This document shows positions 55,935 through 64,000 of a stretch of 64,000 nucleotides of DNA, one piece after another. The stretch is from Wyeomyia smithii. Taxonomy: Eukaryota; Arthropoda; Insecta; Diptera; Culicidae. The notes under the pieces were generated by a model. It ran no database searches. It had not been told where the DNA came from and saw nothing but the letters and a program-made list of their open reading frames with translations. A program made the position numbers and the translations under genes. The stretch spans positions 52,175,674 to 52,239,673 of the forward strand of contig NC_073694.1 in assembly GCF_029784165.1 (NCBI RefSeq). Reading direction: 5' to 3'. The stretch's first letter is position 1. Each line of letters opens with the position of its first letter.

Positions 55935-56815
55935 ATAGTTGGGAAAAGGCTTCATCACCAACATATAGGTTGCAGAATATGTATTTTTATAAAATTCTCA
56001 TTCCTTCAGAACATTATTTTTATGTAAAAATTAAAATAAGAAAAAATAAAGAGAAAAGACTGATTTTAAGGGGATCATTAATTTGGAGCTCAATAACTTT
56101 TTTTCTCTAAGAGATAGAATTTTTATTTCTTCGACAAAAGTTGTTTCACATTTTATAAAAAAATTGATTTGTAATTCGAAACGAAAATGATTTATTCGAG
56201 ATTTATTCAGACATACACCTTAAATCTCAAATATTACGTTGCAGCTTAAAAATACTCAATGAATCATGAAACTTTTGTGAAGACACTAATATCAGAAAAC
56301 TAATAGTTTTCTCCGCCTGTTTTTTGTATCCGTCCTACTGTGTGGCGGGCTAAACAGGAAATTACCCCGAGCTCAATTTGAAATCGATATAAGAAAAAAA
56401 AACTATTGTATAAAAACGCTGAAAAACAAAGGATCTCCATTTTAGCCTGAAGTTAAGCGCTTCAGAAAAAAATTCAATTTCTTATTTTTTTCAACAAAAA
56501 GGGTAAGGTAAAACTAAATTGCTTTCCAGATAAATGGCCAGCACATTCACGAGTTATTGGAAAAAAGAGAGAACCTATAAACCTTGTGATTCTGCATACC
56601 TCCAGTGCACAGTGGACCAATAAGGCAAAAAGTGGAACTTAATTCCATAGCGCCTTTCATCTTTACCCTAGCTTAATAGTGTCTTCAGAACACTACGCAT
56701 AATTGCGAATTGTCAAAAAATATAAAAAAATGTTTACTATACTAAAAATAAAAAAAATAACTTTTTTGTGTTAAGAGATAGAAGAATAGTTTATTCAGAA
56801 AACGTATTTTTAACC
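55935..56815. other. A+T-rich non-coding stretch
   Basis: A 108-codon frame at 55,784-56,110 overlaps the element end and is compositional. Nothing else. Confidence 0.5.
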
Positions 56816-57540
56816 TATAGGGTAACGGGGGTATTTTGATCAGCTTTGGAAAAAGATCGCACAATGTATTAGAAAAAACACAATGTTTCAACATAAATAC
56901 TTACTCTATTATACCATTTTTAAGAGCTCAGTGCCTATTTTAACATACATCGTTCAACAATGCAATATATTGAAAAATATCCTAGAAATATCAAATTTTC
57001 TACGAAGTATTGAAAACATATTTTGGTCCACCACATTTTAATTTTGGCCCACCTCTATATTTAGAGCCGTGTGTGAAAATATTTCAGACTAGTTATATTT
57101 AGAAATAGTAGGTTTGAGGAGGACATCCTTCTACTGTGAATTTTTGTAAATTAGGCATCTAAAAATGAAAAGATTAGGTTTGAATGCGGTTTGACAGGCA
57201 TTCGCAGCAAACTGCATATCGTTGAATGTGATAAATTAAGGAGTAATTACCTGTAAATTGTCACAAGCTGCTTCTTGTTTAGCGCGCAACGGCCGAATGG
57301 CTGTTAAAACTTGGCATGGCCAAAATATGTTCGCTTTAGAAAAAGACAAACATATTTCGGCCATGCCTTAAACTACTATTTTAACTTTTTCCAACTTGTA
57401 AGAGTACACAAACTGTTTCTATGATATTTTATTGATGTTACTACAACATCGAATTGTTTCAAAAACATACATATTTGTTACAATAGCTTCCGGACGTTGA
57501 CTTGTATATTATCACTTCCTCTTGACTTTAGGCTGACTCA
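56815..57540. other. A+T-rich stretch, probably old repeats
   Basis: TAGGGTAACGGGGGTATTTT at 56,818 and TTTTGGTCCACCAC/TTTTGGCCCACC phrases recur in spirit at 59,530-59,560 (GGGCCAAAATAT). An imperfect inverted pair, TGGCATGGCCAAAATATGTT and AACATATTTCGGCCATGCC-like sequence, sits at 57,312-57,366. No gene. Confidence 0.4.
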
Positions 57541-57551
57541 GCCATGATTTA

Positions 57552-58779
57552 CACGGTGACAAAAAAGTCCGGTCACACTTTGTTGGGGTCGCCTGTAGCC
57601 TACACATTGCATCTCTCTGGTGCCATCTTTATGTCAAATGAAAGGGTTAACTTTGCTGCTCAAAGTGGCAGAGTTTCGTTTCTGTGCAGTTTGTTTACAT
57701 TCAATTACCTAAAACCGCTCGAAATCAACCGGAAATTCGTGTACCGGACCATAAATCAGTACCTAGAGACCGGAGGCACCGAGGACGAGGCACGATCTGG
57801 ACGACCAAGGTCTGTGAGAACTCCAAGGCTGAAAAAGATTATACGAGACCGGATTCGCCGGAACCCCGCCCAATCTGTACGGAAGCTGGCCAGGAACCTT
57901 AAAATGGACCGAGAATCAATCCGCCTGCTTCTGCGCAAGGATTTAAAACTTACACCGTACAAAAAACAGGTGATTCATGGGGTTACCAAAGCTACAAAGG
58001 ACAAGAGGCACCAACGGTCGCGGGAGTTGCTCGGTTGGCGCGCAGATGACGGGATTATTTTTTCGGACGAGAAGCTGTTCGTTTTGGAGCAAACAGTCAA
58101 TCGCCAAAATGATCGAGTTTGGAGTGTGAGCCTCCAGCAAGCTCCTGCGGACAAGCTGAACGTTTCCCGGTTTCAAAATAAAACGTCAGTAATGGTTTGG
58201 GGAGCCATTTGCAAGAGAGGTAAACTGCCTCTTATTTTTATCGATAAAGGGGTCACAGTCAACGCAGCGTACTACCTGGACACGGTTTTGATTAAAAATG
58301 TTCTGCCTCAAGCTGAACTATTGTTTGAAGACGATTACTACTGCTTCCAGCAAGATGGCGCCCCATCCCACACCGCAAAGGTTGTTCAGGCGTGGTGTGA
58401 GGAAAATTTGACCGATTTCATTTCGAAGAATGAATGGCCTCCGTCGTCTCCGGATCTGAATCCGCTGGATTATTTCGTGTGAGGATACATGATGTAGAAG
58501 CAGAATGACTATAAAATAATAAATTTGGAGCAATTCAAGCGAGTTATCACGAAAATCTGGGACGAGATGCCGATGGAGCACGTGCGCGCCGCTTGCGACG
58601 ACTTTCCGAGACGTCTGAAGCTGGTTCGATCAGAGAGAGGTGGTGTAATTCCGAGATATCGTCTGTGAAGTATCTTCATGAGTTACTGAATAAAGCTATG
58701 AAAGCCAGGTTCCAGATTTTCTTCTTATTCTTTGAAATATTGAGATTTTCCTGTGTGACCGAACTTTTTTGTCACCCTG
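57552..58779 (+). mobile_element. maT-type (DD37D) Tc1/mariner transposon, nearly intact
   Basis: Terminal inverted repeats of 27 bp: left 57,552-57,578 (CACGGTGACAAAAAAGTCCG and onward) and right 58,753-58,779, with two mismatches. A TA dinucleotide sits at each edge (57,550-57,551 and 58,780-58,781), the target duplication of this superfamily. The 1,228-bp length suits a single-gene mariner. The internal transposase has two nonsense codons. The element carries no other cargo. Flanks are A+T-rich repeat DNA. Confidence 0.9.
57631..58668 (+). pseudogene. Transposase, DD37D Tc1/mariner, two nonsense codons
   Basis: From the likely start ATG at 57,631 (MSNERVNF) the frame has a helix-turn-helix region (FVYRTINQYLETGG), a GRPR linker (SGRPRSVRTPR), a second DNA-binding helix set (SVRKLARNLKMDRESIR), then the catalytic core: IIFSDEKLF (Asp146), CFQQDGAPSHTA (Asp242), SPDLNPLDYFV (Asp280). 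The 37 residues between the last two Asp define DD37D. TGA at 58,480 replaces the usual Trp after YFV and TAG follows at 58,495; the rest (LEQFKRVITKIWDEM) stays in frame to 58,668. An N-terminal stretch of about 15 residues (FLCSLFTFNYLKPLE) looks unlike relatives and may mark a small internal change. Confidence 0.85.
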
Positions 58780-58784
58780 TAGAA

Positions 58785-59195
58785 TTATATTAACTAATTC
58801 CAAAACAATACTACCTAGAGTCAGTTTTTTGCCAAAAATTATAGTGTAGTATGATTCTTAGGTGTGCCTCAATTGTGCTCGAAATCGCAGGGATGGATCT
58901 ATGTTAAAAATAATCAAACCCATATTGTTTCGTTGGGTTGTCAGGGGGACTATCTCCGAAATAGGGTGATCATCAAAAACGGCCATATTCGATGTATTTT
59001 ATTTAAAAAAATTTATTAATATTTTTTGATGAAAAATATTAATAACTTTGAGTAAAACTGAGATATTTATGATGTCAGCATTGCAAATTGTTTCTCTCAA
59101 AAAGCTCTAAAAGTCGTTCATAGACAGTTTTGGGATGAAACTTGAAATAAAAAAGCTAGAGCGCAAAATGTGTTTTTTCAATTTATTATCGGCTG
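58785..59195. other. A+T-rich non-coding stretch
   Basis: Nothing recognised. Confidence 0.5.
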
Positions 59196-59199
59196 TTTT

Positions 59200-59470
59200 C
59201 AAAGATAGAGAAAAACTTTTTTTTACAAAGTGACTTAAAACTAATCGAGCCATAACATTGTAGAACAAAATTTTCTTCTATCTACAAAGATAAAAAAATA
59301 AGATACTTAATTGCATCAAAAATGTTGGTCATCCAAATTTTTGATAATTTTTCAATAAGCGCTTTATAATATGTAACAACTTCGCAGAAGAAATTTTTTC
59401 TCTAAAATGTTGCTATAGAGCTCGTGACCAAAATTTCCCCTTAAATTTGGTTTCTGGACCATTGTGCAAT
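59200..59470. repeat. Dispersed non-coding repeat (family A), copy 3
   Basis: Follows the order of 1-240: TTGTAGAACAA, CTATCTACAAAGATAAAAAA, TGCATCAAAAATGTTGGTCA, AACAACTTCGCAGAAGAA, then AATTTCCCCTTAAATTTGGT. Diverged. Confidence 0.5.
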
Positions 59471-59474
59471 GATG

Positions 59475-60580
59475 CATGCATAGTTTTCTTATATTCATCG
59501 AATTTATCAGATAAAATGCGTAAAATGTTAACGAGTGGGCCAAAATATGCATGTGGGCCAAAATATAACTTTGATATAACTTTGTAAGGAAAAGTCCTGG
59601 TGATATACGGTCTTTGACAAAAATGTGTGTTTTATGTGCCCTAACAATTCCCCCGAACAATACAACTAAAAAAATTATGTACAAAAAACTAACTTCTCTG
59701 CAGCTTCAAGTGCGGCAGGGTAGACGCAGTCGTTTATGCTCACCACTACTAATGCGACGCCTCGCGTAAAAATGACATTTTTGGTTCAAGCTTTCTGCTG
59801 AACAAAACCGATGTCAGCGAGAGTAAACATTCATTACACACCACCTCTCTTTAGTGTCTGGTAATCTGTTTCGTTATGCCTTTCAGTTTCTTCTCTCGAC
59901 GTCATTGAAATTTGAGAGAGACCACGTGGCCGCGAGAGTTCGCAGATCCATATTCAGAGCTTTCGTAGTGCAAATGAAAAACGAGCAAATTCATTCATTA
60001 TTTCTGTCAATGTGGTGGAATTCTTCCGTCGATGTATAGTTTCATTCAAACCTCTACACCCATTTTGTTCATTTGAAAACTTGAACCTCACATAGTCCGC
60101 ATTGTATACGTTTGTCTTCTTACGCGCTGCTTTCTTTTTAGTTTAAAATTTCAACATCGTCAAAGGAAACGCTTTAGCATTGAACTAAGATTTGATAAAC
60201 AAAGATAGGTTTTTTACTCATGCGAAAAGTTTTGAGGCAAAAAGATCATAAACATAATTTTATTTATCGTTGGACAAAACCTGAATGATACTGACATTGC
60301 ATATCACAACGCCATCCGTCGAGCGAATGTATAGAAAATGTGGATAAAGGATGTATAGATGTATATGGATGTATAGAAAATGTGGATGAAATGAAGCAGA
60401 TATCACTATTCTACGGGAAAATTATCGGAAAACTCGCAGTCATAATAGACCGTAGAATTTCTTTGCCATATAGATGAATGTAGAGAGATAAAAGTTTTCG
60501 AAACTGTTATCACGATACTGTTGTTTCAGTGTTGCAAATGTTGATTGAACAGGTAGCCCACTTGGTCACGCTTCGCCTCT
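59475..60580. other. Non-coding stretch with a local tandem repeat
   Basis: At 60,326-60,390 the phrase ATGTATAGAAAATGTGGAT occurs twice with ATGTATAGATGTATATGG between. Nothing else recognised. Confidence 0.5.
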
Positions 60581-60589
60581 GTAACCAAC

Positions 60590-61440
60590 CCCCGCACACT
60601 GTTTCCAAAAAAATTGATTTTAGAACCAAAGTGTCTTCAGCAAAGTTGTTCCATTGATTTCTCTTCATGTTATAGAAGTTACAATTTTGTGATTGATCCA
60701 CTTAAAAGTGAGCAACGAATTTAATTTTTCTCATTTTGGAATATGAAAATCCACTTTGTTCGGCAAAGTTGTAGCACATTTAAAAAAAAAAACAACTTTG
60801 TTGAAGACATTATACCTCTATCTACCTATTTGAATGGACTTATGTAGAGTTTTCTATAGCTCACCTCTAAAATCAATTGTTTTCAATTTAACCTTTTACA
60901 GTGATTTTCTACAATTTTTCAATGTTCTACAATATTGTTTGCTGTAACAAAACGAACAATTTCTTCGAAGAAATTTTATTTTCATCTCAAATATATTGTT
61001 GGCTATTGACAATTTTTACTTAAATAATGCATTTATTTACACTAATTACGTTTTACTAAAAAAATGGATTTTGAAGCCGTAGTGTCTTCAGCAAAGTTGT
61101 TTTGTTAGTTATTCTCCTTTTATGAAAGTTAGAACTTTGTTATCAATCTACCTACAAGTGAGAAACGAATTTCATTTTTATCAAATATGCATATAAAATC
61201 AACTTTGCTGGAAGTTGTTGCGCATTTTACATGAAAAAACTTTGTCGTACAGTACTTCTGTTTGCCAATTTAAATGAACGATTTTAAAATCATTTTTTGA
61301 TACAACTTTTTGTTGTGATTTTCTAAAATTTTTCAATGTTCTACAATGTTGTTTACAATAATACAACACATAAGTTCACCGGAGAAAGTTTATTTTCACC
61401 TCAACTATTTATTTAGTTATTGACGATTTTTACTAAATTA
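60590..61440 (+). repeat. Tandem pair of long non-coding repeat units (family D)
   Basis: Two head-to-tail units of about 420-480 bp. Unit 1 starts near 60,600 and unit 2 near 61,055. Both contain TGTCTTCAGCAAAGTTGTT, GTGAGNAACGAATTT, GATTTTCTANAATTTTTCAA, TGTTCTACAAT and GCTATTGAC/GTTATTGAC in the same order. Non-coding and diverged. A third, partial unit lies inverted at 61,551-61,697. Confidence 0.65.
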
Positions 61441-61550
61441 ATGCACTAATTTACATACAGATGTCTACACAGGAGACAGCGAGAGACAAATGCCCCAACC
61501 CCACAAAAGCCTATTCGAATAGGCAGGTACATTGCCGAACAAAGTGAGTT

Positions 61551-61697
61551 TTTATAGGCAAAAATAAAAAAAGGTAAATTCGTTTCTCACTGTTTAGTGG
61601 AATAATCACCAAATTGCAACTTCTATCAAATGGAAAATAAATGATGGATCAACTTTACTGAAGGTACTATGGCTCTTAAATCATTTTTTTTTGTGCC
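61551..61697 (-). repeat. Inverted partial unit of family D
   Basis: ATTGCCGAACAAAGTGAGTT, AAATTCGTTTCTCACTG, CCAAATTGCAACTTCTATCA and AACTTTACTGAAGGTACTAT are the reverse complement of the first 170 bp of family D unit 1. Confidence 0.65.
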
Positions 61698-61699
61698 CC

Positions 61700-62310
61700 G
61701 GTGGAAACTATGGTCGTATGCTGACTAGGAAGGGGGTCGTACGCGGCTGTGTCCACATATTAGGGGCGACGTACAACAGCATCTGACCCGGAGCGGGCGG
61801 CAGCCCCGTCAACAGGATGTAGGTATCGCGACCCTGGTAAGGTAGCATACCGAAACCTTTCTTTTAACCACGAACAACGGAATTAGAAATACGGAACGGA
61901 TCAATCGGCAAAGACCAAGGCTACGAACAAGGGAAAAGATTAGGGTGAACGATTGGAAATTGGGTACTTGGAACGTCCGATCTCTCAATAAACTGGCGCA
62001 CGCCGGCTTGCTTGCCTGAGAACTACAGCGGCAAGAAGTCGAAATCGCAGCGATTCAAGAGGTTCGGTGGCTTAATTCCGGAGAAAGAGAATTCCGCGTA
62101 GTAGACCCTATTGCACACACTTCTTTCGAGTACCACATCTACTACAGTGGCGGCGAAGCAGCGGGAACGGGGCGTCGGTTTCATAGAGCTGAGTAATCAG
62201 AATACAAGAGTCATCCGGTGGAGGCCCGTAGATAAGCGTATATGCGCGTTGAGGATTCAGAGCAAATTCTTCAACTACAGTTTAATTAACGACGAAACGA
62301 CGAGTTGCGA
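61700..62310 (+). mobile_element. RTE-like LINE fragment 4: 5' region and endonuclease start
   Basis: A G+C-rich leader (61,700-61,950) precedes IGNWVLGTSDLSIN/LGTWNVRSLNKLAHAGLLA-type sequence at about 61,955-62,015, then ELQRQEVEIAAIQEVRWLNS, YHIYYSGGEAAGTG and, one frame over, VGFIELSNQNTRVIRWRPVD and KFFNYSLIN (to 62,290). GTWNVRSL and IQEVRW are the first active-site blocks of an APE-type endonuclease in RTE-type LINEs. A TGA after LLA and a shift after GTG break the frame. The element ends abruptly near 62,310, so this is a 5' fragment, unusual because LINE copies are normally 5'-truncated. Confidence 0.7.
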
Positions 62311-62314
62311 AGAT

Positions 62315-64000
62315 TGTTTACACTATTCCAGTAAAGGAATTTTATCTTTATTCTTAACTTCGGAAAGATAATCTTATTCTGGCATTTATTTGATGCATGA
62401 GTCATTTAAAATGCAAGTTTTCATTCAAAATTTAATAATGATTGATCATTACGATGTTAACACATCGATACATAACAAATACCAGAGTTTAGTTTTTTAC
62501 ACTATTTGAAAAAGAAGAGAGCAATGTCACTCAAAGCGAGGAGTCAAGTTGACGCAGACTATCTTTATAGGGTTAAACTACTTCATCAGTGCAATAAGTT
62601 CTAGATTGTTAATAGTTTCATTTGAGATTCGTTTTATTAAAGTTTTGCAACTACAATTATATCACCTTGACTTTCCCTTCCCTATTTCCTACACTTAATA
62701 ATCTGTACCGAAGCAATCGTAAAACCGATCCACTATTTCTCCAAAACAAATAAACCGTTTAGGCGTGAGGAAATTGTTGTAGAACTTTTCTCTCCGCTGG
62801 AACCCCGTGCGTGAGACGATCGTTCGTAACTTGTTTCGGCGCGAACAATTCTGATTCGTCACTCTGGGAGTGAAACCATCCGTTCCAAGCACACACATCA
62901 AAGATTTCCGCTCGGTGCGGTACGGTACGGTATGGCGATTGGACGATGTCGGATCAGATCAGATCAGACACCGGGAAACGGAACTATCTGGCTGCCGAAA
63001 CGGCGACGATGATTTTCCAGATGAATTATTAGATAAGTTTCACGATGACTTTTATTACTTTCACACCTAATTAATTTCTGCTTTCGTTCGTGTCGGAGAA
63101 CCCTCGGTGCGCCGCAGTGCAATAGATTGTAAGTTCGAAACTTTCAATGACGGATTTATTACCCGTAAACTGTTGTTGGATTTTGCTTCTTAAGCATCGG
63201 TGAGTGAGTTGTAGGTTTGACAAAATCTTCCGGGTACTGCGACGTGAAGGGCGGGAGCAGGTCAAAAGCAGTGCCCAGCCCAGGTAGTGCAGCATACGAT
63301 GCTGAAATGCGTAATTCCTCTCCCGGAACAGATGTTTGCAAGCTGTGCTTACAAGCCAAAAAGAAAGATGCCAACTCATTATCCTGTCCCGATGTGTATC
63401 CTTTCATTAGTAACTGCTTCAGCTCTCTCTTACTTTCCTTCTCCTGTTGAAATGCAAACAATCAAAATTGGTTGCGAAAGAAAGCTTATTTTCTATGAAA
63501 ATAAAAAAAAATATCAATTTTTTCTGCTTTCGCAGTATTACATGGGAAAAGCCAGCCTGCAATGGGGAAATACGTACTCGGCCGACACGAGTGCATTCAT
63601 GTCGGTTTTGCTACTGCTTGAGTTGTTCTTACATCCTTCAGAAGATTATGGTTAATTGAATTCTACACCGAGCCATTCTTGCAGACTTTCTATTACCCCA
63701 CAACGGTGTGTGGCTGCATCTGAGGTAAGGGTGAGTGTTCTTGAAAATTCCAAAACCGAAAGATTGATGAGTTTTCAATGACCTTCGGGATTGAATGCGA
63801 CAGGATGCGGCTCGCTAGGACCTACCTCAGCGCTGCGAGTGGTCTGTGGTTCCCGCGTTAGAGCGTTGCAGGACCCCGTGGTTCGAAACTTATTTCTAAA
63901 CTGGTTAAACTGTGAAAAAACTTGCTTCAACGGCGCACAATTAGTGACTCCTAATCCGGTCTTAGCGAACCAAAATCCGAACTAATTAGGCGGAGATTAT
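62315..64000. other. Non-coding, repeat-poor stretch at the window end
   Basis: Unique in the window, moderately G+C-rich from 62,690 on. It includes short tandem runs (GGTACGGTACGGTATGG near 62,918 and ATCAGATCAGATCAGA near 62,952). Overlapping frames at 63,071-63,655 on both strands have no domain. A GTGGTTCGAAAC phrase near 63,880 is not part of a tRNA. Confidence 0.45.

Noticed and set aside
63830..63895. tRNA-like GTGGTTCGAAAC phrase
   Set aside because: No cloverleaf can be formed with an A-box and acceptor stem at the right distances; the GGTTCGA alone is not enough.
1..64000. Search for bacterial-type systems, CRISPR arrays, operons, integrated viruses, rRNA genes
   Set aside because: The sequence has eukaryotic repeat structure throughout; no regularly spaced repeats, no ribosome-binding-site-led gene strings, no viral structural or replicase motifs and no rRNA sequence were seen.

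Overview
This is eukaryotic, A+T-rich, mobile-element-dominated DNA. The mix of elements points to a mosquito (Culicidae, probably culicine): Loa/Lian-type LINEs with an RNase H domain, CR1 (T1/Q-like), RTE-like and R1-clade LINEs, a tRNA-derived SINE, maT-type and DD41D-type Tc1/mariner elements, and a MITE whose ends read GGGGCCATCCACATACCACG. The species cannot be fixed from the sequence. I found no intact host protein-coding gene. Every long reading frame that makes protein sense is transposon-derived and nearly all are broken. The stretch is best read as intergenic DNA or a very large intron.

Layout. 1-1,860: dispersed repeats, a palindromic MITE (648-803) and a Helitron-like repeat. 1,858-5,830: a degenerate CR1/L2-type LINE, into whose tail a minus-strand Loa-type LINE (2,936-5,704) inserted with a 10-bp target duplication; a SINE (4,336-4,547) later inserted in the Loa element with its own 10-bp duplication. 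5,830-17,800: mostly non-coding, with a dispersed repeat at 10,480-11,095, a SINE at 13,558-13,726 and three possible host promoter/5'-exon signals (about 8,300, 9,350 and 12,677). 17,808-18,556: five copies of a 20-nt motif arranged as two nested inverted pairs. 18,540-18,880: an I-like LINE scrap. 19,930-23,330: a second Loa-type LINE broken by an RTE-like LINE (21,526-22,856) and by an internal replacement. 24,470-27,894: a 5'-truncated R1-clade LINE with an 11-bp target duplication and a 535-codon open RT frame. 28,342-30,240: a MITE, an (AGCTA)n-tailed repeat and an RTE-like fragment. 30,240-35,300: no genes. 35,318-35,503: a palindromic MITE. 36,000-36,950: a dead DD41D-type mariner. 37,240-40,040: a Helitron-like repeat and a CR1 LINE. 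41,200-43,735: a repeat split by a third Loa scrap, a second MITE copy and a Helitron-like 3' end. 48,640-50,300: an RTE scrap and a second CR1 LINE. 53,382-55,926: a 2.5-kb non-coding unit with inverted ends. 57,552-58,779: a nearly intact DD37D (maT-type) transposon. 60,586-62,310: repeated units in direct and inverted order, then the 5' end of an RTE-like LINE. 62,310-64,000: unique-looking, non-coding.

The elements do not form a pathway; the story is their layering. Target duplications and interrupted frames give the order of several insertions. The main leads are the nested motif cluster near 18 kb, the R1 insertion that splits a small antisense reading frame, the large non-coding element with inverted ends, and the transposon at 57.5 kb with only two visible nonsense codons.
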